A stretch of 37,964 nucleotides of DNA. Origin: Prochlorococcus sp. AG-355-A18 (GTDB lineage: Bacteria > Cyanobacteriota > Cyanobacteriia > PCC-6307 > Cyanobiaceae). The stretch lies in assembly GCA_003280985.1 (NCBI GenBank), contig QCDH01000012.1, forward strand, positions 1-37,964. The letters are read 5' to 3'. The position numbers and the translations under genes are program-made. The notes beneath the pieces were generated by a model that did not search any database, was not told the origin of the DNA, and was given only the letters and a program-made list of their open reading frames with translations. How positions within the stretch are numbered: the stretch's first letter is position 1; each line of letters starts with the position of its first letter. Shown piece after piece: positions 16,393 to 25,568 of this stretch.

Positions 16393-16414
16393 GATATTAA
16401 CGATTTATAATATC
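16393..16414 (-). promoter_or_regulatory. Stem-loop immediately upstream of glgB start
   Basis: GATATTA (16393-16399) and TAATATC (16408-16414) pair around an 8-nt loop. The stem ends 8 nt before the glgB ATG on the minus strand, overlapping the place of a ribosome binding site; it is also 26 nt downstream of the CocE-like stop. Confidence 0.35.
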
Positions 16415-16440
16415 AAATCATTAACCAAAAAAATAATTAT

Positions 16441-18018
16441 TTAATAAAAAAAAGGGGTCATTTTCATAAATGTTTTATTAAGGCTAAAACTTAGAGTAAT
16501 AACTCTATGATTTGCTGAAGGGGCTCCAGCATTTCTCTCCTCAAACCCAGGATTAACTCCAATTGCGGGATAAGCTGCTGCAGATATAGATAAGCGAAGC
16601 CTGCTATCTTTAATCAAACAAATATTTGTGGCCTGCATTGTTATTTGATAAATGCACTCTTCACTTATTTTGGAGTTTTTAACCCTTAAGAATCCGGTTG
16701 AGAATTGATTCACCTTTTCATTACCTTCTTCAACTAGAGATAAAGCAAGGCAGATATCGAAATTGGGCTGATCACTTTTTACTTGGATTTCTAATTTGGG
16801 AATTCCTCTTAAATATAAATCTTCTTCAAAAGAATTGGTTTGAAAAACACCTACATCCAGACGTTTATCAATAATACTTCTATTAAACTTTCCTGGATTT
16901 GGGCCTAAATGACCACCGTCAGATGGAGTAGGTCTCCATGGGTCATTAACAATTGTGAACCATCCAGATCCTTTTGAATTTATGGTCAGACTTCCATCTT
17001 CAACTTCTACATTTGCTGTGCCATCACTTTTGAGCCCAAAAATAAATTCAGGTTGAAATTTATTATCTAATTCTTCCCATTTATTTAATGAAATATTCCA
17101 TATTTTTTTCTCCTCTTTAAAATTCTTAAAATTAAATTTCTCATCTGATTTTAAATGTTTATCAAAAAATTTTAATAAAGATTCTTGTGATCCTTCCCAC
17201 CAATTTAGATGTGTCGCATTCCCAATAATAATCTCTGGGCTTCCACCAGCTTCTTTAGATTTTTTATAAAGATCAAAGGCACCTTTTAAATGTGGATCCC
17301 AAAGTCCTCCAATAATTAACATTGGTTGTTTAATCCATGTTGAAATTGGTTTAAATTCTTCAAATGGGCGAGCATTATTTAAATTTTTGAGCCATTCCAA
17401 AACAAAGCTATTGGGATCATATTTTTTTAAACTATCAATTCCTTCCCTTAAATAACTTTTATTTTCTAAGGCTAATCTTATCTTTTCCCACTCAACCAAT
17501 TTATTTTCTCTTTTCATTTTTAGTGCTGTGATTTGAAGTCCCCATGCAATATTGTTATGCCACCAATATGCTCCTCCATCTGAGCACCAATGATCCTTAA
17601 TATTCATCCCAGTCATTGCTGGAGACAAACAATCGGGCGGCTTTGAATTTAATTCACCAGTTAGTTGAGTAAATCCTTGATATGAAAAACCATATAAGCC
17701 AAGTTTCCCATTACATTCTTTTAGAGATCTTACCCATTCATGTGTTTCTGAAGTATCGCTAGCTTCTTGAGAAAAACCATTAAAAATTCCTTCAGAAGAA
17801 CCCATACCTCTAACATCTTGAATTATTACCATGTACCCTTTGGAAGCCCACCATTCTGGGTGAGAATAGGTAATAGTTGAAGCTATTTCCCTGCCATATG
17901 GTTGTCTCATCAATAATGCAGGCCATGGCCCATTACTATTTGGTAACCAAATCCTGGATATAAGTCTTACACCATCTCTAAGTACTAGAGACTTGTCAAA
18001 CCATCTTGAACCAGACAT
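16441..18018 (-). CDS. CocE/NonD family alpha/beta hydrolase (X-Pro dipeptidyl-peptidase-like)
   Basis: A 525-residue serine hydrolase of the CocE/NonD family (peptidase S15-like). The nucleophile is Ser112 in GFSYQG; GGLWDPH provides the likely acid, and the His of GNATHLNWW completes the triad. An N-terminal alpha/beta fold (about 1-300) is followed by a C-terminal jelly-roll domain (about 330-525), as in cocaine esterase and X-Pro peptidases. The native substrate (ester, peptide or acyl amino acid) cannot be told. No signal peptide is visible from the ATG at 18018, chosen because it avoids a 29-bp overlap with the upstream gene; TTG 18054 is the alternative. The upstream small secreted protein stop is 7 bp away. 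Confidence 0.85.
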   Translation of the reverse strand: MSGSRWFDKSLVLRDGVRLISRIWLPNSNGPWPALLMRQPYGREIASTITYSHPEWWASKGYMVIIQDVRGMGSSEGIFNGFSQEASDTSETHEWVRSLKECNGKLGLYGFSYQGFTQLTGELNSKPPDCLSPAMTGMNIKDHWCSDGGAYWWHNNIAWGLQITALKMKRENKLVEWEKIRLALENKSYLREGIDSLKKYDPNSFVLEWLKNLNNARPFEEFKPISTWIKQPMLIIGGLWDPHLKGAFDLYKKSKEAGGSPEIIIGNATHLNWWEGSQESLLKFFDKHLKSDEKFNFKNFKEEKKIWNISLNKWEELDNKFQPEFIFGLKSDGTANVEVEDGSLTINSKGSGWFTIVNDPWRPTPSDGGHLGPNPGKFNRSIIDKRLDVGVFQTNSFEEDLYLRGIPKLEIQVKSDQPNFDICLALSLVEEGNEKVNQFSTGFLRVKNSKISEECIYQITMQATNICLIKDSRLRLSISAAAYPAIGVNPGFEERNAGAPSANHRVITLSFSLNKTFMKMTPFFY

Positions 18019-18025
18019 TAAGGCT

Positions 18026-18292
18026 TTAGATAATGTCTGGGCAGTGCAGCCCAATGACGTAAATAGAAAAGATCTCAGCGTTAACTGGAGTTAACTTATT
18101 TTTGTTTGATACATACTCTATAGCTTTATCTGAACTAGCTGAAATGCCTTTGGAATTAAACTCTCTAAACTTAATACATAAATTCTTAGCTTCGTTTGGA
18201 TTCTTTTTTACAGTTTCCAATAAGTTTGATTGACTTAAAACAGGGTACAAAGAGTTGGAAAACAAAAATAAAAAAAATAACAAATGTTTCAT
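18026..18292 (-). CDS. Small secreted hypothetical protein
   Basis: An 88-residue protein with an N-terminal signal peptide (MKHLLFFLFLFSNSLYPVLSQ) and a short mature part of about 67 residues containing two Cys (in NLCIKF and LHCPDII) that could pair. I recognise no family with certainty; it looks like short exported proteins of picocyanobacteria. The ATG at 18292 is used; GTG 18298 would add two residues. It lies between the DUF4332 gene (43 bp) and the CocE-like gene (7 bp), so co-transcription with the latter is likely. Confidence 0.6.
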   Translation of the reverse strand: MKHLLFFLFLFSNSLYPVLSQSNLLETVKKNPNEAKNLCIKFREFNSKGISASSDKAIEYVSNKNKLTPVNAEIFSIYVIGLHCPDII

Positions 18293-18335
18293 TATCACTT
18301 ACTTTTTCTAAATTCTACATTAAAAAATTTTTTTA

Positions 18336-18752
18336 TCAAAGATTTCCAATAGATTTGTCGATTTGACTAGCTTTTTTAATCCATTCTTTTAAGAGAGTAA
18401 AAGTTCTATCTGTCTCTGTTTTTACTCTAAGAATTCTTTCTAATCTACCAATTTTGCGTTCTAATTCGTAAGGGGTAGATTGTGATAATGATTTAAGAGA
18501 AGATATACCACAATGCAAAAGTAGATATGCTTGCGGGGGAGAAATTCCAATTTCTTTTTTGAAAATAGCTATAGCTCTAATTTTCTTTAGATTATTCAAT
18601 GTACATAATGAAGATTTTCTTTGAATCTCATTTATATCTAGGTCTGAAAGATTACTTAATTTTTCAAAGTCAGTTAGATTGTTTTGAATAAAAAAAGATT
18701 TCTCATGTCTAAAATTAGTTGGCAAAAAATCTAAAAAGGTTTTACTTTCCAT
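18336..18752 (-). CDS. DUF4332-like helix-hairpin-helix protein
   Basis: A 138-residue mostly helical protein. Internal pattern such as LSDLDINEIQRKSSL, LNNLKKIRAIAIFKKEIGISPPQAYLLLHCGISSLKSLSQSTPYELERKI resembles tandem helix-hairpin-helix units of DUF4332-type proteins, which suggests nucleic-acid or protein binding; the function is unknown. The ATG is at 18752, 11 nt after the ycf51 stop, so it is probably in one transcript with ycf51. Confidence 0.62.
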   Translation of the reverse strand: MESKTFLDFLPTNFRHEKSFFIQNNLTDFEKLSNLSDLDINEIQRKSSLCTLNNLKKIRAIAIFKKEIGISPPQAYLLLHCGISSLKSLSQSTPYELERKIGRLERILRVKTETDRTFTLLKEWIKKASQIDKSIGNL

Positions 18753-18763
18753 TTATTAAAAGA

Positions 18764-19207
18764 CTAATTCATTTTGACATTTTTCTGAACTTCTCCTATA
18801 ACCACTGGTTTACTTACACCATCTGAAATTTGTTCAAGTTTTCTTATCCTTATTTTTACATTCGCACCAGACCTGCTGCCTTTCCTTAAGTTTTTCGATA
18901 ATTGTTCTAAAGTTGGATCAATAGACTCTTCTGGGAAATCATCATCTGCTTTAGCAATAATTAAATCAAACCCGTTGTCATAAACAATTGGAACATATTT
19001 TGCATTCTCTATTACTACTTTTTCAGTGTAACTTTGTATAAAGGCCCAACTGCTTAAAGAAAGTAATAATGAGAAAATGGTTGCTCCTGTTATTCGAAAT
19101 TTAAAGCCAAAATTAAATATAAAAGCTGCTATGGTGAAAATAAAAAGAAATACTCCAAAAAATCCAAAAATTTTGGGTGTGTTCTCTAATAGTTCAAAAA
19201 AAGACAT
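18764..19207 (-). CDS. ycf51: Ycf51-like (DUF2518) membrane protein
   Basis: A 147-residue protein with two N-terminal membrane helices (about 12-32 and 38-58) and a soluble domain containing VPIVYDNGFDLIIAKADDD and the C-terminal VVIGEVQKNV block. These match the Ycf51/DUF2518 family of cyanobacteria and red-lineage plastids, function unknown to me. The ATG at 19207 is divergent from the TamB-like gene, with 52 bp between them containing the inverted repeat GGCTTA (19213-19218) / TAAGCC (19244-19249). Confidence 0.83.
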   Translation of the reverse strand: MSFFELLENTPKIFGFFGVFLFIFTIAAFIFNFGFKFRITGATIFSLLLSLSSWAFIQSYTEKVVIENAKYVPIVYDNGFDLIIAKADDDFPEESIDPTLEQLSKNLRKGSRSGANVKIRIRKLEQISDGVSKPVVIGEVQKNVKMN

Positions 19208-19259
19208 TTAGTGGCTTAGACCTGATTAATTTCTTATATTTTGTAAGCCTACTCTATTT

Positions 19260-22200
19260 TTGGGCTCTAACTTGAAAAAAATTAGATCTCTAAATTTAAA
19301 AACTAAGATTCTTTTGGTAGGGATGCTTTTGCCCTTAGGTTTTTTAGGCATTTTTTTATTAAATAATTTTTTAAAAGAAACTTATAGTTCTAGGAAATTA
19401 AAACTAGAAGAAAGTATTGAAAATCTTTTAGATAAGAATGTTGATTTAGGTGATTATGTCGGGATTAGATTTCTAGGTATTTCTTTGGGTAATTCAAAAA
19501 TTAATGATAAAAAAAATATTGATTCTGAAATTAAAGCTAAAAATATATATGTTGGCATTATGCCTTTTAGATCTTTTTTAAAACAAAAATGGATTGTAAA
19601 AATAAGTCCTAAGGAAGCTGCTATAAACATAGATCGAGATTTTTTTAAAAGGGACGAATCTTATAAAAATGTTCGAATTACAAAAAAATCGCAATCAAAG
19701 TATGAATTAAACTTTAACTTAAATAAATATTCAGATCTGAAATTTAATAAAGCAGGATTAAAAACAAAAGTAAAAGGTAATGTTATTTACAAGTCAAGCA
19801 ATAGACAAATCATTGCAAATGTAAAATCAAATTTTGATGAAAAGGGTTTTTTAAAATTTAAATTTAATACAAAATTAAATCAAGACTTTTTAAAACTGGA
19901 TTTATTTTCTAACGGTTTAGATCTTGAGAATTCTGAATATATTATTGGTAATAGAAAAATTAGCTTTAAAAAGGGTATCTTTAAATCTAACTTTAAATTC
20001 AATAAATTACCAAATAAAACATTTTGCACAGGAAGATTTTCTTTTACTAATTTAAAAATAAAACCAGAAGATTTCGTAGAGAATATAAATTCAGATTCAA
20101 CTAGATTTTTTTGTAAAGATAATAATTTAATTCTTAATTCAGAAAAATTAAATTATGGAACCTTGACTTCGAATTTTAATCTCAATGTACCATTTAATAA
20201 AAGTTCCAATAATATTGATCTAATAGGAAGTATTGGATACATAAATAGCCTGAATCCAGATATCAAATTATCGGGTAATATGCCGTATTGGTTTGATAAA
20301 AGAGGTATTAATTTTGGTGATGTAGATACTAGTTTCAAAATAAATAGAACTCAATTATCTAATTTGAATATTTTCCGAAAAAATGATATTAGGGGTTTCA
20401 TTACTGCTAAAGGAGAATTAAAAGGAAAAATTACTGATCCTAATATTTCTATAAAATTTAATGTTGATTATCCGCACTTTAAAGGTATCCGAATTAGAGA
20501 AACATGGGAGGGAGATATTAAAAATGAAAATAATGAATTTCTGCTAAATATGAAAAATAGATATTCTCCAATCCCTTCATTTCTCTCAATTAAGTTTAAT
20601 TCTGATCTTAAACTAGATAATGCAAATTTTATAAGAGTTTTTAATTCAAATAAAGGGACTGTAAGTATATTCAAAAATGAAGATAATTATAATTGGCGAG
20701 CAGATAATTTTCCTCTTGATGAACTTGAATTATCTATAGACAAAAATCAATTCGATAGGATTGATGGAATTATAAATGGTGAGGGATCAATTTCATCAGA
20801 CCAGTCATCCCTTAATGGCCGACTTGGATGGAGTTTAGGTAAATATAGAAATATTAATCTAGCTAATTCATTATTTGATTTCAGTTTTAAAAATAGTTAT
20901 TTTTATATAAATTCTTCATTGTATCCAATTGATGGAGGAGTAATTGAAGTCGAATATGATTCAAATAAAAATAATTTTATTAATTCAGAATTCACGAATG
21001 TAAGTACAAGTTGGACTATCCTTACCGCAGTTGATATTTTTAACTTTGATAATAAAAAAGTTATTCCCATAAGTAAATCGAATATTTTGGATGATTTGGA
21101 AATTAATAATGATAATAAATCCTTTAAGGAGAGGATCGATTTTATAAATAACTTTATTGAAAATAGTAATGTGCTAGAGGACAAATTTAATTTGCAAGAA
21201 TATTTAAATAAATTTAGAAGTAGATACAATGGAAAAATTACTATTCAGGGCGATAGCCCAGTAAATTATAAATTGAATGCAGAATTAAATGGCTATCTTG
21301 ATGTATCTAGAGACTTCTATAACAATAATAAAGAGGAATTTTCTATTGATTTGGAAGGAGGATTATTAAAAGGGAAAGGTTCTTTAATAATTAATAAATT
21401 ACCATTAAGTACTGCAAATATATTTTTAAATAAACCTAGAGATTTTCTTGGAGGGATAGATATTAATTTATTTTATGATCTTGATACAAAATCTTTCTCT
21501 AGTGAAATTGCTTCCAATAATTCATCAATTAAAAATAAAAAAATAATATTTGATAAAGGACTAGTTGAGTTTGATAATTCTGTTTTTGATATTGATTTTT
21601 CCGTTCTAATAAATGATTCTGAAATTCCAATTAATATTGAAGGCTCAATACCTATAAGTAAATCAGATAACTTAGATCTAAGATTGATTGGGGATGGAAA
21701 ATTTATTGAGTTAATAGATATTTTTGCTGATGAATACTTTACCTTTAAAGAAGGTGATGTGAATCTTAGAATTATTCTAAAAGGTACCTTAAATAAACCT
21801 CTACTAAATGGATTTGTAGTAATTAACGATTCTGAAATTGATTTTTTCAACAATATAATAAAAGATATAAATAGCATAATAATTTTTGATTTTGATTCTT
21901 TAGAGATCAATAATCTACAAGCAAGGGCTGAAGATTCTGGAGAAATTTTTTTAAAAGGTTCTTTGCCTTTTTATAGTAAGAATGATTCAGAGAAGGCAAA
22001 AATTAATCTTATAACAAAAAGATTTACTTTAGAGAAAGATAATTTTAATTTTTTAATAGATTCAGATATCGATTTAAGTGGATCATTTGAAAGTCCTGTC
22101 TTGGGAGGTTATCTATCTTTTAATAATGGATTTATTAATTTAAATAGTACCAATCAAAATAATAAAAAAAGAAAAAATCTTATTCGAAAAGAGGATAAGA

Positions 22201-23219
22201 ATGATTGGCCAGAACTCTATTGGAATAATGAAAAGAATATTGAAATAATTTCAAATGAAACAATTTTGAACTCAGTTCTTTTGGGAGAAACTTTGCCTAA
22301 TTATTTAGATAATTTGAGTTTTAATAATCTAAAATTAAAACTTGGTCCAGATTTTAAACTTCAATATTCAGAATTAATTCAAGCTTATTTAGATACCAAA
22401 TTAGACCTTAATATAAACGGAAAGGTAGGCAAAGATTTAAATGCTAGAGGTTTAATTTACCTTAAAAAAGGTAGAGCTAATCTTTACACTACTCCATTTA
22501 AACTTGATAAAAATAAAGATAATTATATTTTATTTGCATCAAGAAGTGGCGTTGTTCCATTTATTAATTTTTCTCTGGTTAGTAAAGTTCCAGATTCTAT
22601 AATACCTATAAGTGAAAATAATCAGGATTCAAACATCTCAAGTGATCTTGATGTAAATGCGACTTCTAGTAGTTTGGGATCATTTGGGATTGGTAATTCA
22701 AGGCTTATCAAAATTGAAGCATCTTATGAAGGATTTTTAGATCAATTATCTTTTGCTGATGAAAATAGAAGAATAAAATTAAGGAGCACGCCAAGCTATA
22801 GTAGATCACAAATAATTGGCTTGATTGGAGGTAACTCTGCAAATTTAATTAATAGAGCATTTATTTCTCAACTTAATAATGCTGATGCATTTAGTGAAAG
22901 ATTTCAATTATCTCTATATCCAGCGATAATAGAAGATAATGATTCATTAAATAATATTTTTTCCAATGAAAATTTAGATATAGAGAATGATGGACAATCA
23001 TATTCTAATGAGGAATTTTCTTCTGAGGCTTGGGTAGCCGAAATAGGTCTTGATCTTACTGATGCGATAAATTTTGCCTTTCAAACGGTTCCAGGTAGAG
23101 ATGATATTTCATCATTGGGAATTTTAACTTTTCAGGCAAATCCAAACTTAGAATTATTAGGTTCTTATGATTCCAATGGGGATTGGAAAAGTCAAGTTCA
23201 ATTATTTTTTAGATATTAA
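19260..23219 (+). CDS. TamB/DUF490-like translocation and assembly module protein
   Basis: A very large (1319 residues) envelope protein of the TamB/AsmA-like family, which bridges inner and outer membranes and is linked to outer-membrane lipid or protein transport; chloroplast TIC236 is a relative. One N-terminal membrane anchor (about 16-36) is followed by long Asn/Ser/Lys-rich beta-strand repeats, and the C-terminal DUF490 region (about 960-1319) contains LKLGPDFKLQYSE, LNINGKVG, RGLIYLKKGRANLYTTPF and a final aromatic LFFRY, typical of TamB ends. The start is uncertain: TTG at 19260, or TTG at 19272 just before the Lys-rich stretch. It is divergent from ycf51. No TamA/Omp85 gene is in the window. 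Confidence 0.85.
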   Translation: MGSNLKKIRSLNLKTKILLVGMLLPLGFLGIFLLNNFLKETYSSRKLKLEESIENLLDKNVDLGDYVGIRFLGISLGNSKINDKKNIDSEIKAKNIYVGIMPFRSFLKQKWIVKISPKEAAINIDRDFFKRDESYKNVRITKKSQSKYELNFNLNKYSDLKFNKAGLKTKVKGNVIYKSSNRQIIANVKSNFDEKGFLKFKFNTKLNQDFLKLDLFSNGLDLENSEYIIGNRKISFKKGIFKSNFKFNKLPNKTFCTGRFSFTNLKIKPEDFVENINSDSTRFFCKDNNLILNSEKLNYGTLTSNFNLNVPFNKSSNNIDLIGSIGYINSLNPDIKLSGNMPYWFDKRGINFGDVDTSFKINRTQLSNLNIFRKNDIRGFITAKGELKGKITDPNISIKFNVDYPHFKGIRIRETWEGDIKNENNEFLLNMKNRYSPIPSFLSIKFNSDLKLDNANFIRVFNSNKGTVSIFKNEDNYNWRADNFPLDELELSIDKNQFDRIDGIINGEGSISSDQSSLNGRLGWSLGKYRNINLANSLFDFSFKNSYFYINSSLYPIDGGVIEVEYDSNKNNFINSEFTNVSTSWTILTAVDIFNFDNKKVIPISKSNILDDLEINNDNKSFKERIDFINNFIENSNVLEDKFNLQEYLNKFRSRYNGKITIQGDSPVNYKLNAELNGYLDVSRDFYNNNKEEFSIDLEGGLLKGKGSLIINKLPLSTANIFLNKPRDFLGGIDINLFYDLDTKSFSSEIASNNSSIKNKKIIFDKGLVEFDNSVFDIDFSVLINDSEIPINIEGSIPISKSDNLDLRLIGDGKFIELIDIFADEYFTFKEGDVNLRIILKGTLNKPLLNGFVVINDSEIDFFNNIIKDINSIIIFDFDSLEINNLQARAEDSGEIFLKGSLPFYSKNDSEKAKINLITKRFTLEKDNFNFLIDSDIDLSGSFESPVLGGYLSFNNGFINLNSTNQNNKKRKNLIRKEDKNDWPELYWNNEKNIEIISNETILNSVLLGETLPNYLDNLSFNNLKLKLGPDFKLQYSELIQAYLDTKLDLNINGKVGKDLNARGLIYLKKGRANLYTTPFKLDKNKDNYILFASRSGVVPFINFSLVSKVPDSIIPISENNQDSNISSDLDVNATSSSLGSFGIGNSRLIKIEASYEGFLDQLSFADENRRIKLRSTPSYSRSQIIGLIGGNSANLINRAFISQLNNADAFSERFQLSLYPAIIEDNDSLNNIFSNENLDIENDGQSYSNEEFSSEAWVAEIGLDLTDAINFAFQTVPGRDDISSLGILTFQANPNLELLGSYDSNGDWKSQVQLFFRY

Positions 23220-23285
23220 CTCTGAAAAAAATTTACTTTAAAGAATCGTTAATTTGAATTATTATTAGATTAACTAAAAAATATT

Positions 23286-24596
23286 ATGGCTAATATCTTT
23301 GAAGTTCCTCAACCAGCTAATGATCTTCTAGAAAAAGCTGAGAAAGTTCGTTTGGCATCAATAAAAATAAGTCAGACTAAAAATCAAAATCGAATTAAAG
23401 CCTTAAATTTTATGGCTGATTATCTAGAAAAAAATTCTAAAGAAATATTAGAATCTAATAATGCGGATTATTTAAATGCAGAAAAAAAGGGTATTTCTAG
23501 GGCTTTACTTTCTAGATTAAAGTTATCTAAATCAAAATTAAATTCAGGAATTGCAGGGGTAAGAAAAGTTGGAGACTTGGCTGATCCTGTAAATCAAGTT
23601 CAAATAAAAAGAGAGCTTTCAAAAGGGTTGATCTTAGAGAAAAAAACTGTGCCAATTGGAGTTTTAGGGGTTATTTTTGAATCAAGGCCAGATGCCGTGA
23701 TGCAGATTAGTTCTTTAGCAATAAGATCAGGTAATGGAGTAATGCTAAAAGGTGGCAGTGAAGCCACCTTAACAAATACTTCAATAGTGAAAGCATTGCA
23801 AGAGGGTTTAAATGAATCAGGTCTAGATAAAAATGCTATATGTTTACTAACTAGCAGAAAAGATAGCATGGCGATGTTAAATCTTGAGAAATATATTAAT
23901 TTAATAATCCCAAGAGGAAGTAATGAATTAGTTAAATTTATTCAGGAGAATACAAGAATTCCTGTGCTAGGTCATGCTGATGGAATTTGTCACTTGTTTA
24001 TAGATATTGAGGCAAATCTAGAGATGGCTTTGTCAGTCGCTTTGGACAGCAAAATTCAATATCCTGCAGCATGTAATGCTATCGAAACTTTATTAGTCCA
24101 TAAAGATATTGCACCAGCTTTTTTAGAAAAGGCCATTCCTCTGTTTAATTCTAATGGTGTTAAATTAATCGGAGATAAAAGATCAGTTGAATTAGGGTTA
24201 AAGTATGAGGCTAAACTAGAAGATTGGGAAACTGAGTATTTGGATTTAATTCTATCTATAAAAATTGTTGATGATCTTGAGGAAGCAATCACACATATTC
24301 AAAAATATAGTTCAAAACATACAGATGGAATAATTACTGAAAATTCAGATACTTCCAATAAATTTATGAATGTAGTTGATAGTGCAGGTGTTTTTCATAA
24401 TTGCTCTACCAGGTTTGCTGATGGGTTTAGATATGGATTCGGAGCTGAAGTTGGCATATCAACTCAAACTCTTCCCCCAAGGGGACCAGTAGGTCTAGAA
24501 GGTTTAGTAACTTATAAATATTTCCTAAAAGGTGTTGGGAATATAGTTGATGATTTTTCATTAGGAAAGGCTAATTATACTCATAAAGATCTTTAA
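23286..24596 (+). CDS. proA: Gamma-glutamyl phosphate reductase
   Basis: Reduces gamma-glutamyl phosphate to glutamate-5-semialdehyde with NADPH, the second step of proline synthesis. The 436-residue protein has the conserved blocks VPIGVLGVIFESRPDA, RSGNGVMLKGGSEA, LIIPRGSNELV, the catalytic Cys at about 263 in YPAACNAIETLLVH, and the C-terminal GFGAEVGISTQ. Length is somewhat above the usual 415-430. ATG start at 23286, 66 bp after the TamB-like gene. folB follows 11 bp downstream, so proA, folB and the lipase-like gene likely form an operon. Confidence 0.96.
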   Translation: MANIFEVPQPANDLLEKAEKVRLASIKISQTKNQNRIKALNFMADYLEKNSKEILESNNADYLNAEKKGISRALLSRLKLSKSKLNSGIAGVRKVGDLADPVNQVQIKRELSKGLILEKKTVPIGVLGVIFESRPDAVMQISSLAIRSGNGVMLKGGSEATLTNTSIVKALQEGLNESGLDKNAICLLTSRKDSMAMLNLEKYINLIIPRGSNELVKFIQENTRIPVLGHADGICHLFIDIEANLEMALSVALDSKIQYPAACNAIETLLVHKDIAPAFLEKAIPLFNSNGVKLIGDKRSVELGLKYEAKLEDWETEYLDLILSIKIVDDLEEAITHIQKYSSKHTDGIITENSDTSNKFMNVVDSAGVFHNCSTRFADGFRYGFGAEVGISTQTLPPRGPVGLEGLVTYKYFLKGVGNIVDDFSLGKANYTHKDL

Positions 24597-24607
24597 AACT
24601 TTTAAAG

Positions 24608-24970
24608 ATGGAAACTTTTTTAAAAATTGAGAATATTAAACTTTGGGCTAGGGTTGGCGTTCTGGATGAAGAAAGGGAATTAGGACAACTATTTATTTTA
24701 GATATATTTTTGTGGACAGATTTTGAAAAATGTACAGTCAATGATGATATAAAAAAAACAGTTGACTATTCAAAATTAGTTCAAATTTTGAAAGATCAAT
24801 CAAAGAAAATATATTGTTTCACAATCGAAAAATATTCAAACGCAATTTTAGAAATCATTGATCTAGAGTTTAAGCTTTCTAAAATTAAAATTATTTTGAC
24901 AAAATGTAATCCTCCAATCAAAGGTTTCGATGGGAAGGTTTCAATAGTAAGAATTCTTGAAAATAATTAA
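24608..24970 (+). CDS. folB: Dihydroneopterin aldolase
   Basis: Converts 7,8-dihydroneopterin to 6-hydroxymethyl-dihydropterin in folate synthesis. The 120-residue protein has the family features: WARVGVLDEERELGQ (Glu in the pterin site), DYSKLVQIL, the FTIEKYSN segment with catalytic Glu, and CNPPIKGFDGKVSI at the end with the active-site Lys. Standard length. It starts 11 nt after proA and overlaps the TTG of the next gene by 14 bp. Confidence 0.92.
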   Translation: METFLKIENIKLWARVGVLDEERELGQLFILDIFLWTDFEKCTVNDDIKKTVDYSKLVQILKDQSKKIYCFTIEKYSNAILEIIDLEFKLSKIKIILTKCNPPIKGFDGKVSIVRILENN

Positions 24971-25568
24971 AGTTTTGGAAAAAAGAAATCCCATTATATT
25001 AATTCATGGTCTTTGGAATACTTCAAGTATTTTTTCTTCTATTACCTTAAAACTTGATGATATTGGTATTGAATATTTTGCTCCAACTCTTAAGCATTCA
25101 TATGGAATGACTTCAATTCTAGATTTAACTAATAAATTAAACGAATTAATTTTAGAAAAATATGGTTTAGAAAAAGAAATAGATATTTTGGGATTCTCCA
25201 TGGGAGGAATAATTGGCAGGTACTGGCTTCAGAAATTTAATGGATATAAAAGAGCAAGAAGATTAATATCTATAGGTTCACCTCACAAAGGAACTTTGAT
25301 GGCTCAATTAATACCTAAATACCCTTTTAGAGGAATATCAGAAATGAAGATAAAAAGTAAATTTTTGAGAGGACTTGCAGATAATGATTTTTTTCTTGAT
25401 GATATAGAGTGTATAAATTTCTTTACTTATTGGGATCTAATGGTTTTCCCTGGCTGGTGGACTAATTTAAATTTTGGAAAAAAAATAGCTGTAAAAGTAT
25501 ATAAACATAGAAATCTTGTAAGAAATAAATCTGTGGTTAACAAAATAATCGATGAAATTATTAAGTAG
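24957..25568 (+). CDS. Lipase-like alpha/beta hydrolase
   Basis: A 203-residue alpha/beta hydrolase of the EstA/LipB or triacylglycerol-lipase-like class. The oxyanion segment ILIHGLWN (about 14-21) and the nucleophile elbow GFSMGG with Ser81 are clear; SIGSPHKGT follows at the expected distance. The acid and His residues are less certain (possibly the Asp of TYWDLM and the His of VYKHRNLV). No signal peptide. The start is TTG 24957 overlapping folB by 14 bp, or TTG 24975, which avoids the overlap and begins MEKRNPIILIHG; I cannot decide. The 3' end overlaps the convergent oligopeptidase gene by 8 bp. Confidence 0.75.
   Translation: MKIIKVLEKRNPIILIHGLWNTSSIFSSITLKLDDIGIEYFAPTLKHSYGMTSILDLTNKLNELILEKYGLEKEIDILGFSMGGIIGRYWLQKFNGYKRARRLISIGSPHKGTLMAQLIPKYPFRGISEMKIKSKFLRGLADNDFFLDDIECINFFTYWDLMVFPGWWTNLNFGKKIAVKVYKHRNLVRNKSVVNKIIDEIIK

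Noticed and set aside
20153-21910. Minus-strand frames of 61-145 codons opposite the TamB-like gene
   Set aside because: Long AT-rich coding sequence creates hydrophobic antisense frames; no start context or family match.
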